A stretch of DNA of 64,000 nucleotides from Phlebotomus papatasi (Eukaryota; Arthropoda; Insecta; Diptera; Psychodidae), in NCBI RefSeq assembly GCF_024763615.1, contig NC_077222.1, forward strand, positions 100,349,417-100,413,416, in the 5' to 3' direction. The notes under the pieces are model-generated. The model was not told the origin of the DNA and did not search any database. It worked only from the letters and a program-made list of their open reading frames with translations. A program made the translations under genes and the position numbers. Shown here in pieces: positions 21,965 to 31,739 of the stretch (positions within the stretch are counted from its first letter, which is position 1; each line of letters begins with the position of its first letter).

Positions 21965-23285
21965 AATTCCAAAATGTGCACTAATCCAGAAATCATAATT
22001 CCGAAAACCAAAATCTTATGAAGTCATAATCCCAAAAGACAAAATTCCTTAACACCAAAGTTTCAAACGTGTCAAAATTTCTAATGCCAGAATTCCAAAT
22101 GGTTAAAATCCTGAAACGGACGAAATTATACAGAGGACAATCCGTGTAATAATTTCCCAAAACACATAAAATTTCCCTTTGCCTCTCGTATTTCGTATTC
22201 TCTTTTGTATTTTGACTAATTCTGGATTTTGCATTATTCGGGATTTTGGCTTTTCTAAATTTCCCATTTGGGATTACGATTTATTCAGGATTTTGGATTA
22301 ATTTCCGGATTTTTGCTCCTTCTGAATTTTAGATTTTTCGGGATTTTGGCTTTTTGGGATTTTAGCCCAGTTGGTATTTCGACTAATTCTGAATTTTAGC
22401 TTTTCGAGATTTATCATTTGGGATTTCAATCTATTCGGAATTCTGGATTTTTGAATTTTGGTCTATTTTGTATTTCGACTAATTCTGGATTTCGAATTAT
22501 TTGAGATTTTAGCTTTTCAGGGGCTTTTCGGGATTTTATCTCTGCGGGATTTTGGCTCTTCTAGATTTATCATTCGGGATTACGAGTTATTCGGGTTTTT
22601 GGATTAATTCTGGATTTTTGCTCCTTTTGAATTTTAGATTTTTCGGGATTTTGGCCTTTTGGGATTTTATCCCATTTGGTATTTCGACTAATTCTGGATT
22701 TTATAGCTTTTCGAGATTTACCATTTGGGATTTCAATCTAATCGGAATTCTTGATTTTTTGGATTTTGGTCTATTTTGTATTTCCACTAATTCTGGATTT
22801 AGGAATATTTGAAATTTTGGCTTTTCAGAGGCTTTTCGGGATTTTATTTCTGCGGGATTTTGGTTTTTATAGATTTGCCCATTCGGGATTACGATCTATT
22901 CGGGATTTTGGATTAATTCTGGATTATTGCTCCTTCGGGATATTAGATTATTTGTTCGGGATTTTGGCTTCTTGAGATTGTAGCTCAATTGGTATTACGA
23001 TTAATTCTAAATTTTTGCCCCTTCGGGGTTTTAGATTTTTCGGGATTTTGGCTTTTCTAGATTCCCCATTCGGGATTACGATCTATTCGGGATTTTGGAT
23101 TGATTTTAGACTTTTGCTCCTTCGGGGTTTTAGATTTTTTTTTAGCATTTTGGCTTTTCGGGATTTTAGCTTTTTGAGGGTTCAGCCCAAATGGTATTTC
23201 GATTAATTCTGGATTTTTGCTCCTTCGGGATTTTGGGTTTTTCGGGATTTTGGCTTTTCGCGATTTTGGCTTTCTGGATTTTGAC
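21965..23285. repeat. Degenerate satellite built on TTCGGGATTTTGG, with an inverted flank
   Basis: From about 22170 to 23285 the plus strand repeats variants of TTCGGGATTTTGGCTTTT. The landmark GCTCC after a T run falls at 22316, 22620 and 22929 (spacing 304 and 309), then 23027, 23116 and 23219 (spacing about 90-100), so two longer units pass into shorter ones. At 21965-22120 the inverse theme (AATCCCAAAAGACAAAATTC) appears. Long open frames on both strands (FGILAFWDF or KIPKSQNAK type) arise from the repeat and are not genes. Confidence 0.8.
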
Positions 23286-23501
23286 CGAAACCCGTAGAGC
23301 ACGATGCTGAGTGCAACGACACGATGAGAAACTCAACTGTCATGGAAGATAGTTCTAGATACTTTGGAATCTTTTTAAATTGTGAATGAAGCAGAGGAGG
23401 ATGAAAGGCAAAAGCATGGCTATTACTGTAGTCTATGGTCCATATGAAAATCTAACTCTGCTACGATATTTTTTTGTAAAAGCCGAGTAGGTCTAACTTA
23501 C

Positions 23502-23871
23502 TCATATTTGTGTGAATGAGGAAAATATTGACGAGGTGGCGAAAGCAGCAAATTGCTTTGTGCAGGAGGTTCCTCACGGCAGCTTTTACTGCTTCTGGAT
23601 AAGACAAAATTGGAATTCAATGTTTCTTGCAAATAGCATATGACCTCCTCATAAGCATATGGACACCGCATTCTATAAGAGCACCGTGTAACATCGTTCC
23701 CACAGATATACCAATGTAGCCGGAATTTTTGAGTGCATCCGGCATAGCGAGAATTCCTGAACCCATAGCTCCTTTCAGGATGTGCACCAATGCAGCAGTA
23801 CTAGACAATCCATTCGACACTTCACGATGCAAATAGGGATCGTAATTTCCATTGGACATCCTCGTGGGCAA
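23502..23871 (-). pseudogene. SLC36/PAT-type amino acid transporter exon with in-frame stop
   Basis: Minus strand. The frame reads YDPYLHREVSNGLSSTAALV, then HILKGAMGSGILAMPDALKN, then SGYIGISVGTMLHGALIECG and HMLMRRSYAICKKH. This matches the N-terminal part of proton-coupled amino acid transporters (SLC36, AAAP superfamily), including the conserved KG.(M/L)G(S/T)GILAMP of the first membrane helix. A TGA at 23617-23619 then interrupts, but homology continues in the same frame: IPILSYPEAVKAAV, then VNIFLIHTNM, where relatives have a PSL.YPEV..A segment and NIFL(V/I).TQLG. A GTAAGT at 23501-23496 could be a splice donor, so this looks like an intron-bearing gene relic, not a processed copy. Upstream, ATG at 23859-23857 (MSNGNYDP) is the best start if no upstream exon exists. 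Downstream exons were not found. It may be a pseudogene, or an allele with a premature stop. Confidence 0.7.
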
Positions 23872-24669
23872 TTTTCACTTCACAATCGATTAACAGAAAA
23901 TCTCTCACCTACTCCGCACTGGGGTTGTTTGTTTTGCCACTGATTTTCCCAAAATGCTCTGAGAGACTACTTGACTCCTTTACGGATTCATGGAAGCATT
24001 TAATTGCTTTTCAAGAGCATTAAACTGTTCCAAATTTAAGTATTCACACTCTGGAGAGATACTTATGAATTGGTAAGGGAGCATGAATTGTTAAAGGTAT
24101 CTCTTTATTTGATATTAGAACAGATAATTTTGACTTCATTGTTTTAAATTCTATGAGGTGCTTCTCAAAAAGAGCACAATTATGAGATATTTTTAGATTC
24201 CTTGCCATTGGAGAACTTGAGTTTTGAAGGTTCATTCACAGAATAAAACCATTCTTAACCCATTTTAGGGAAATTTTTAGCCCGGAGAACATTGGGAAAT
24301 TGATAAAAACATTATTTTTTTTAATTCTATTTCTATCCATGAAGAACCCAACTTGCATTAAAGAAAAATTGATTATCTTGCAAAATTTATCTGAGTAGCA
24401 AGTTCTACTGCATTGGAAATTTTGTTCTTTTTTATCTAAACTGTGAAGTTTTTTATTTCTATTTGGTGAATTCTTTTTCATCCGTTGCTGAATTTGTATT
24501 TGAACATAAATGACATTCAATGAAAATTTTAGGCAAAATTACAAGAATTTCGTTCTGTAAATTACTATTTTAATATAGTGGAAGCTCAAGAAATTCAATT
24601 CCATTGAAAAAATTATTAAAATTATTTTACATTGTCGAAAAATAATAAAATATCTAATTACATTAATTA
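23872..24669. other. AT-rich stretch next to the SLC36 exon; nothing recognised
   Basis: If the SLC36 relic was a multi-exon gene, upstream exons would lie here or further right on the minus strand. I found no additional transporter-like frame. Confidence 0.45.
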
Positions 24670-25704
24670 GAGTAAGTGTGCCAAATTTCGACCAGCTTCT
24701 AATTTCGGCCACTTTGTGTTTAATTTCGGCCAAGCAAATAAATGAATTAAAATTACGTATGTAATCTTGGAATAGTCAATGAATTCATTTTGCTTTTAAA
24801 TATTTATTCATTTTAGGATATATTAACAAAAAGAACGTTAAATTTTAGGTATAATTTGAATTTAAATTGCGTTGTAAAACTCAGTGTGGAAAGAGTCTTA
24901 CAAAAAATATGACAGATCTCATGTGTTTCTAGCAGTCTTGTAATTTGTGGTGAAGTGCAGAGGGTTTTCCTTCAGTGTTTTTCATGAAAATTTATTAGTT
25001 TTCTTTAAAGATTGTTTCTGTTTATGTTAATAATGAATCAATATTTAAATTTCGGGTAAAATTTCCCAGCTGGATCCTGTATTTCGCGTAAAAAAGTAGA
25101 TACTTTGTGAGCGTCTCTCTGGAGAGGTAATGTTGCCTATTCCGGCAACATCTTTTGCTTTCCTAAATTACTTATCCATTTTGTGTCTTTTTTCAATTTC
25201 TGAGATCTACAATGTCCAGAGAAAAACCATCGCTTCTATGAAAAAGATGATGTGGAAAAGGCCTTGGAAGAGTTCGAAAGGGCAAATTGCTACGGGAATC
25301 TGCGCGTAAATATGAGATGCTACTCTTCAGGTCTTCAGGACAAATTACACGGAAGATATCAGGGCTTGTGGGTCATATAAACGTATTAAACTAAATAATA
25401 ACGTTTGACATTTTGAAATTTTCAATCCGTTGCGTCACAAAAGGTGGTCAGAAAAAGGTGGCCGGTATTTCACTCAAAGTGGCCGGAATACTGCCCAAAA
25501 TAATGTCCATATTTTTATTAATTTTTCAATATTTTAGGAAGTGAGTTAAAAAAAACAAAGATGATAAACTAGTTTTCAAGGTTCCACACAACCTTCCCGA
25601 AAAGGAAGTAACAAAAAATATCAATATGAATAAAAAATATTGCATTTCAAACTTACGACTTCGGTGTTTATATGCAAATATGCCGAAGTTTGGCACACTT
25701 ACCC
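24670..25704. mobile_element. 1.0-kb TA-flanked TIR element, GTAAGTGTGCCAAATTTCG family, long form
   Basis: Left end GAGTAAGTGTGCCAAATTTC and right end inverse GGGTAAGTGTGCCAAACTTC, with TA at 24668-24669 and 25705-25706. Subterminal GGCCGAAATT/GGCCGGAAT motifs recur in both halves. The first 830 bp are repeated inverted at 36112-36954. The right part resembles the short-form copies (for example 55690-55887). No transposase frame. Confidence 0.75.
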
Positions 25705-25714
25705 TATCAACATT

Positions 25715-25930
25715 TTTTTTGCAGTGTAAAATTAACATGAAAAAGGGTAACTTTAACCCATAATACACCTAAAATGCATAATATTTACACCGATTTCGGA
25801 TCAATAATGCAGGGTAAAATTAACATTTCCGGAATATTATTTTAACTTTTTCGGATTTCTTTCAAGTGTAGCATCTAGATCACGACTTCGAGCACTTCGC
25901 AAAGCCTGGAACGCTTTGCTACCCCTTTTT
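25715..25930. repeat. Truncated CACTGAGA-family MITE followed by an interspersed-repeat end
   Basis: 25715-25872 carries GTAAAATTAACATGAAAAAG, CACCGATTTCGGATCAATAA and CGGATTTCTTTCAAGTG of the family at 507-767, missing its left end. 25870-25930 is the CACTTCGCAAAGCCTGGAAC terminal portion of the interspersed noncoding repeat. Confidence 0.6.
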
Positions 25931-26199
25931 TATCTACGAAAACTTAATGAAGAAATTCAAAGTGTTCGAAACTGCCCCTGTGCAGTGCTACTGTAGTTTC
26001 TTCTTATCTAATTTCTCTAAGACACTTTCAGTGATGATATTAACCCTTTAAGGACGATAGGAACACCGGTGTCCCATAAAGAAAATAATTTTTCCTGAAA
26101 ATCTGAAGTTATTTCTTTCTTATGTTTGTGCGTAATTGCAAAGTAGAAGGTTGAAGGATTCTAGGATATTTTTTTTTTTTTTTTTTTTAGATAGATAGA

Positions 26200-26205
26200 T
26201 TTATT
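26200..26205 (-). terminator. Retrotransposon polyadenylation signal
   Basis: AATAAA on the minus strand, directly followed by three TCTA/ATCT units and the A tail of the retrotransposon. Confidence 0.7.
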
Positions 26206-27053
26206 TGCTCTTAAACCATCTGCGGCTGCCGCCGACTTCACAACCGACCTCATCGGGCAAGACGGCAGAAAATCCCGAATCACTGGTCGTATAGGCCATA
26301 TTTATTTTCACAATTCATCATTAGACAATATATGAGTGTGTTTTGAGAAGCTTTGCAGATGGAAAGAGGTGGGTCCCAGCATGGACTCCTAGGAGGAGTA
26401 CGTATTTGCTGGAGACTAAGCAGGGGATAGGAATGGATGATGGGGAAAGGGAATAATCAACACCAGGGATACAAAGAAAACCAAAACTGTCAAACGTATG
26501 AAGGCCGCGAAGAGGCCCCCAGAAGAAAACAAAAAGAAAATCAAAAAAAAAAAAAAAAAAAAGTGAATAGACACGCGATGAAAAATGAAGAGACGTGGAG
26601 AAAAAGACAAAACAAAATAAAACAAGATCAAGCAGAATGTCAGAAACTACACGAGTGCAAATCAAATAATACAAAAAAGACTACAAATTCTAATGCGCAT
26701 ATGAAAAGTGAGACCCGAGCATCAGCAGAAGTAATCAAATACGGGACATCCACACACGCAACAAGAACCCGGGACACCAGCCACCGCCTCCCAGAGCCCA
26801 GACAACAACCCAAAGAAAACCCCCGCCGTGGCAAACCCCAAAGCCTCCCGCGCCCACCTGACCTTCACAATTTCGGGCAAAAGAGAAGCTGAAGGCCGAG
26901 AGAAAAACCCAGACATAGGCAAAGCTAGTGAGGGAGCTTCAGTTTCAGGATAAACAAGTTAGCCTAGGCAGTACATAAGGTATCCCTGCAAGCCGCCAAC
27001 CACTCATAAGAAGCAGAGACTGGATTATCCCAAGCACGCATCGCATTATGTAA

Positions 27054-29990
27054 CTATCCCGCGGCGGAAATGAACCCCGGACGTTCAGCGCAATACTCCA
27101 CCCAAATCAAGCGCTTCAATCGATTCGAAAAGGTCTGGTAGCTTATATGTGGTTCTTTCAAGTTTAGAGGCAGTTCATTATATAGAGAAGGTGCCACATA
27201 TAAAAAGGATCTTTTAAAAAGTTCCTTCCGCGGAAATGGAACTGCTGCGGGTGCTACACTTCGCAGTGGTCTACCTCTATTAGTATTATAAAAACCACCA
27301 CGGACAAAAAACACTCTAAGAGTCTTATATTTAAAACTGTACGAGAGAGGGAGTATACGGAGATCAATGAACGACTTAAATAAGGAATCGCGCTTACTTT
27401 TACGAAGTATGGCTCTTAAAGCACTTCTTTGAGCCATTCTCACGGGCTTCAAGTTAGTGTGATAGGCACTGCCCCAAAGTGTAAGACCATACTGTAAGCG
27501 AGAGTCTACACACGCGAAATAAAACATGCGGGAGACACTCAAAGGGGACAAGCGGCCAATATGAAATAAACTACTAATAATAGAGAGCAGGCTATTTTTC
27601 AGTTTTTGGATTTGAGGCTTCCAATTGAGTGAGGCGTCAATAGTTACTCCAAGGTAACAAAACTCTTCAACATATGGAATTGTTAAGCAAGAGTTTCGAC
27701 AGACGTATCCATTACAAACAGATGAATGACATACAATAGGTTCAGGAGTAGTATCTGATTTTCGAGGGAGAAAACGCATAGCCCTTGATTTGTTACTGAT
27801 AACCATGTTATGTTCATCAAGCCAGGCTTTGGAGGACCTCAAGTCCCTGCTTACGCTGCCATCGACTTCCGCCCACGAACTTCCTCTGTATTGCAGTACA
27901 AGATCATCCGCATATGCGACCACCCTCCCTTCACGCTCCATGTTCAGAAACTCATTGATATATATCAGAAAAAAGAGCGGACCAAGGACTGTGCCCTGAG
28001 GTACTCCGCGATTTAGAGTGCGTGCCCCACTAAAGCTACCCCCAATCTTTACTAGTTGTGTTCTGTTATCTAAATAGGAAGCAAATAAATTTAAGGCAAT
28101 CCCCCTGATACCACAGTTACCCAGCTTATCCAAAAGGATCTCGTGGTTGACAGTGTCGAAGGCTTTAGTCAAGTCAAGGAAAATAGCTGAGACACAGTCC
28201 CCATTATTTACAGCCTCATACACATCCGTCATTACCCTCAGCATAGCGTCCTCGGTACTTCTACCCTCCCTGAAGCCATACTGATAATCACTGAAGAATT
28301 TAGTCCTGTGCAGGAAGTCAATCAAACGCGTCTTCAAGAGTTTCTCAAAAACTTTTGAAAAAACAGATAATAAAGATATTGGGCGATAGTTGCTCATTTC
28401 TGTTTTGTCACCCTTTTTAAAGATAGGCACGACTACCGCGGATTTCAAGCAATCGGGATATACCCCATTTTCCAGGCAACGATTAAACAACACCTTCAGA
28501 ATATCGACGATATAGAATACTATATGTTTTACGCAAGTGGTGGAAATACCATCATAACCCACAGACTTCTTATTAGTAAGGGAACTTATAACCTTTAATA
28601 TTTCCATCCCGGTTATAGGACCTAGATAAAGACTATTTAAGCATGAGGAAACGTTGCTTCTATGGTTGTTTGATGCATTTGCATTATTGGAATTAATTAT
28701 ATTCAAAGGACCCTCAACAAAGAATTCATTCATTTTATCCGCGATCATCTTCTCATCAGTTATCGAAATACCACCGCACTTTATCTCTATCAAATCATTC
28801 CTACTCCTGGCATTACGACCCAATGCCTCATTGATAATTACCCATTGCCTTCTTCCATCCCTTCCCGCCTCCCGAAACTTGTCCTCATAATATCTACGCT
28901 TCTCCTCGACGACCAATCTTCTCACGTTCTTCTCAATGGCTCTAAGCTTTTCCTTTAAACGAGCATCACCAGGGTGCTTCTTGTATCGCCTACTAAGATT
29001 ATTTTTATAGGAAATCAACTGTAGTAGATCATTAGAGATCCAGGGCTTTAATTTCTTGTCTTTACGCCTACCCTGACCAGAATGAATGGTGCATCTAGCA
29101 ATATATTCATTGAGCTTATCAATAAAGCGAGAGAAAGATACATTGGCATCTCTAACTTCAATCACATCCTTCCAATCCTCTCTCATCAGCATCTCTGTCA
29201 AACGGGGGAAAGAAATAGAAGAAGTATGAAGGGCATTTGTGGGCTTACAGTTCGGGAGAACATTCAGTATATCCAAGACCAACATCGAATGATCAGTGAT
29301 TCCGAGATTGCGCACAGTAGAATTATTTACAAATTTGTTTGTGTTATTTCTAACGAAAATATTATCGATACACGAGCTATTATCATTAATGCCAAAACGA
29401 GTAGGTTCATGAATGAGGGCTTCAAATCCAAAAGACGACAACAGAAACAAGAAATTGTCTCGCTCGATGGAATCAGAGAGTGTATTGATATTAAAATCAC
29501 CCATTATGTAAACATTGGCGACTGATGCACAAGAGCACAAAAAATCTTCGAGCTCCGAAAAAAATTGTTGGACAGCCACAGAGTGAAACCGGTATATGCA
29601 TAGAAAAAGAAACGTATCCCCACTGATATTACAACTCAGACAAAGACAATCGCACGAGTTTACGGATATTTTCCTGAATTCTGCTACCGTTAGCTCATTG
29701 CTCACATAGACACCAACTCCGCCCGCCCTATATGCATCATTGCAATTTGCGTAAAAAGTAAAATCATTCATATGGTATACTAGTTTTTCATGATCCCTGA
29801 TCCAGGTCTCAGTAACGAAAATCATATTGGGCATAACTGGGAAAGACGAAATATGTGCGACAAGGCTGTCGAAATTTGCACGTAAGCTTCGGATATTCTG
29901 CAAAGCAACTCTCAACTTACAATTTTTTGGGGATTTAGCAGGGCAAAGTGGGTTTGTGTGAGTGTTTGTTATTGAATTAATCCGAGTCAT
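27054..29990 (-). CDS. Retrotransposon ORF2: endonuclease and reverse transcriptase
   Basis: 978 codons without a stop. Residues 25-235 form an apurinic-like endonuclease: VALQNIRSL (Asn), VTETWI (catalytic Glu), RAGGVGVYV, YIMGDFN (Asp-Asn), CIDNIFV and ITDHSM (Asp-His). The reverse transcriptase follows at about 455-730 with KSVGYDGI, VVPIFKKGD, NYRPISLLS, YGFREGRST, FLDLTKAFDTVNH, RGVPQGTVLGPL and the active site YADD (Asp-Asp intact), then YLGVTIDASLNW. There is no RNase H; the C-terminus is a basic, CR1-like tail. It would nick target DNA and copy its own RNA there. Its ATG overlaps ORF1 by 14 nt in another frame, suggesting coupled translation. All key residues are present, so ORF2 could still be active even though the element is 5' truncated. 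Confidence 0.93.
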   Translation of the reverse strand: MTRINSITNTHTNPLCPAKSPKNCKLRVALQNIRSLRANFDSLVAHISSFPVMPNMIFVTETWIRDHEKLVYHMNDFTFYANCNDAYRAGGVGVYVSNELTVAEFRKISVNSCDCLCLSCNISGDTFLFLCIYRFHSVAVQQFFSELEDFLCSCASVANVYIMGDFNINTLSDSIERDNFLFLLSSFGFEALIHEPTRFGINDNSSCIDNIFVRNNTNKFVNNSTVRNLGITDHSMLVLDILNVLPNCKPTNALHTSSISFPRLTEMLMREDWKDVIEVRDANVSFSRFIDKLNEYIARCTIHSGQGRRKDKKLKPWISNDLLQLISYKNNLSRRYKKHPGDARLKEKLRAIEKNVRRLVVEEKRRYYEDKFREAGRDGRRQWVIINEALGRNARSRNDLIEIKCGGISITDEKMIADKMNEFFVEGPLNIINSNNANASNNHRSNVSSCLNSLYLGPITGMEILKVISSLTNKKSVGYDGISTTCVKHIVFYIVDILKVLFNRCLENGVYPDCLKSAVVVPIFKKGDKTEMSNYRPISLLSVFSKVFEKLLKTRLIDFLHRTKFFSDYQYGFREGRSTEDAMLRVMTDVYEAVNNGDCVSAIFLDLTKAFDTVNHEILLDKLGNCGIRGIALNLFASYLDNRTQLVKIGGSFSGARTLNRGVPQGTVLGPLFFLIYINEFLNMEREGRVVAYADDLVLQYRGSSWAEVDGSVSRDLRSSKAWLDEHNMVISNKSRAMRFLPRKSDTTPEPIVCHSSVCNGYVCRNSCLTIPYVEEFCYLGVTIDASLNWKPQIQKLKNSLLSIISSLFHIGRLSPLSVSRMFYFACVDSRLQYGLTLWGSAYHTNLKPVRMAQRSALRAILRKSKRDSLFKSFIDLRILPLSYSFKYKTLRVFFVRGGFYNTNRGRPLRSVAPAAVPFPRKELFKRSFLYVAPSLYNELPLNLKEPHISYQTFSNRLKRLIWVEYCAERPGFISAAG

Positions 29991-30906
29991 TTATAAGTTT
30001 CAAATCATCAAAGGAGTTCACAACGTGAACTCTGTCTTTCTCCTTCTTCCTCACAAGAACCCTGCCCTGCCTTACCCAAACATATTTCCACTCATTTTCC
30101 TTTGCGTAAATCCAAGTCTCATTCAGAAGCTCTCTGGCATAGGCCGAAATTCTCTCCTTGATACGAACAGTGATCTCTTCGCCTCCAAAGACCGTTGCCT
30201 TCAGTCCCATATTGCCGCGTCTCATCTTTTGGCGGGAAATCCCGAGAACCTGGTCACGCAAGCGCCGGCTAGCAAGCCTCACCACAAGAATATCTCCGGG
30301 CACTCGAGCAGAGCCTGATTTGGAACTAGTTTTGGAGTCAAACTTTTTTTTGCGCCTTATCACAAAACTGTCCGCTATTTTATCAGCTGAGATATCAGTG
30401 CCAAGCGCTGAACACAGTATTTCCTCTGCATGAATGTGAATGTCACCATCAAGTCTCTCCGGAACATTGTGGATCTCTACTGCCGTGAGCTCCGCCACTC
30501 TATCCGCGTCCATCACCTTTCTCCTAAGATAATCAATCTCCCGCTTCAGATCAGAGTTCTCATTGTTGAGACGCTTTACTGCCTCCAAAAGTTCCTGCTG
30601 AGTAGAATTTGCGAGATCCACACTTTTCCCCAGATCTCTGCATGTAGAGTTAGTTTCATCCACCTTTTTCTCAAGGCCCTGACAAACAGCATTTGTCGCT
30701 TCAAGCCTCTTGGTCATATCCGCCATGGTCACTTCAAAAGTCCTCCGAAAATCCTCAAGAGACCCTTCCGGAGCCTCTGGCTCAGACACAGATTCCCTCA
30801 TGAACTCGCTTCTCTTGTCTTGGCACGCATAGCATCTCCAAGGTATGTCGGCGCTCATTACTGCCTCCACATCCTTCGGCGTTTTGACAAGTCTCCAACT
30901 ATTTGC
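29977..30906 (-). CDS. Retrotransposon ORF1 (RNA-binding protein), 5' truncated
   Basis: Open from the element edge at 30906 to TAA at 29979-29977. It begins RLVKTPKDVEAVMSADIPWR and CYACQDK, the tail of a PHD-like zinc finger (last CxxC) whose earlier Cys/His ligands are missing. A heptad-like coiled coil follows (KRLEATN, KKVDETN, VDLANSTQQELLEAVKRLNN, REIDYLRRKV), then VEIHNVPE, typical of the RNA-binding domain of such ORF1s (related to the baculovirus FP C-terminal fold), and a basic C-terminal domain. It should coat the element RNA in a ribonucleoprotein. First in-frame ATG is codon MSADIPW (30858-30856). The lost N-terminus may still leave the coiled coil and RNA-binding parts intact. 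Confidence 0.8.
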   Translation of the reverse strand, partial: ANSWRLVKTPKDVEAVMSADIPWRCYACQDKRSEFMRESVSEPEAPEGSLEDFRRTFEVTMADMTKRLEATNAVCQGLEKKVDETNSTCRDLGKSVDLANSTQQELLEAVKRLNNENSDLKREIDYLRRKVMDADRVAELTAVEIHNVPERLDGDIHIHAEEILCSALGTDISADKIADSFVIRRKKKFDSKTSSKSGSARVPGDILVVRLASRRLRDQVLGISRQKMRRGNMGLKATVFGGEEITVRIKERISAYARELLNETWIYAKENEWKYVWVRQGRVLVRKKEKDRVHVVNSFDDLKLINDSD

Positions 30907-30908
30907 TA

Positions 30909-31371
30909 CAGTGCTGTCTCTTTATATGCACAGTTTGGGTACTTTTTTTTGACCGTTCTCTCTCTGAATATGCACAACTTTTTTTGAAATTCCTAACGGT
31001 TTTTTTCTTTCTTTTAATAAATTATCATTTTTTTATTGTTCTAGAATTTCCCGTGTTATTTTAAATATAATGCCCAACGCACAATAATTTTTGTTTGTAA
31101 ATATGTTTTCAAAATTTCTTATGAGAGTGAGCGAGATGACTAGATCTAGGCCTCACTCACTCTCATAGAAATGTCAAAAACATGTTTACAAAACAAAAGT
31201 TATTGTGCGTTGGGCATAATATGAGACAGAAAAAAATAAAATTAAGAAAATTAAAAACAAGAAAAATTAGGTACCAAGAAAATAATTTTCTTTATTACTT
31301 TGTCAAAATGTAAACAAATTAATTTTGAATGCAACCGACACAAAAGCTGTGCATATAGAGAGACAGCACTG
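30909..31371. mobile_element. Tc1/mariner-like MITE at the 5' edge of the retrotransposon
   Basis: 463 bp. TIRs CAGTGCTGTCTCTTTATATG and, inverted, CAGTGCTGTCTCTCTATATG, continuing CACAG on both sides. TA at 30907-30908 and 31372-31373. It contains the Harbinger-like foldback at 31071-31216. Retrotransposon sequence ends at its left TA, and no ORF1-like sequence resumes on its right. Confidence 0.8.
31071..31216. mobile_element. Harbinger-like foldback MITE, copy 2, nested
   Basis: TGCCCAACGCACAATAATTT and the inverse TGCCCAACGCACAATAACTT, arms about 60 bp, 146 bp in total. TAA at 31068-31070 and 31217-31219. Close relative of 6650-6796 with the same TAA target. Confidence 0.8.
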
Positions 31372-31739
31372 TATATAGAAAATTTTTAAGCTAAAAAATG
31401 GTGAATTTTTAAATTCTCATATTGAAAATTTATTTAATTATTTTTTATACTTCCAATTTTTTTTAAACAAAACCGTTTTAGAACAAGAAACTACAATACT
31501 CAAACATAATATTCCTCGTAAGAGTGAAAATTAATCTGTCATTGGTATCGTCAGAAAAATTACTTAAATTTTTGAGCTATTTTTGTTCCTATCCTTCATA
31601 GAGACAAAAAATACACCAAATTAGATTCTGTTGGCTTTTCGAAGGTTAGATGTAAGACGTTTTACAAGTTTTGTTTATCGGTTTCATTTTTATTGCTGAT
31701 TTTCGGTCAGCGAAAACTGTCTCGTCTTTAAAGGGTTAA

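Larger units (their letters stand above)
26169..30906 (-). mobile_element. CR1/L2-like non-LTR retrotransposon, 5' truncated
   Basis: Minus-strand element of about 4.7 kb: partial ORF1 (30906-29977), intact ORF2 (29990-27054), an 885-bp 3' UTR, then AATAAATCTATCTATCT and a 20-nt A tail (26188-26169). EN plus RT without RNase H and an ORF1 with PHD-like CxxC and coiled coil fit the CR1/L2 part of the Jockey superfamily. The 5' edge abuts the TIR of a Tc1-like MITE. The ATCT tail also ends a plus-strand fragment at 40380-40540. A clear target duplication could not be identified. Confidence 0.85.
26044..31735. mobile_element. TTAA-flanked piggyBac-like MITE split by a retrotransposon
   Basis: TTAA at 26040-26043 is followed by CCCTTTAAGGACGATAGGAA and CACCGGTGTCCC; at the far side CTCGTCTTTAAAGGG precedes TTAA at 31736-31739. 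About 125 bp of the shell lie left and about 360 bp right of the insert. The left part matches the 17351-17695 family. The shell was therefore in place before the retrotransposon arrived. Confidence 0.6.

Noticed and set aside
22552..23302. Several open frames rich in FGILAFWDF or KIPKSQNAK
   Set aside because: They arise from the GGGATTTTGG satellite on either strand; the periodic translation mirrors the DNA repeat.
26437..26892. 151-codon plus-strand frame, Lys/Gln/Arg-rich
   Set aside because: It is antisense to the 3' UTR of the minus-strand retrotransposon, runs through a poly-A stretch and has no domain; a shadow of A-rich sequence.
29082..30987. Plus-strand frames up to 185 codons over the retrotransposon
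   Set aside because: Antisense shadows of ORF1 and ORF2, whose minus-strand translations have clear domains.
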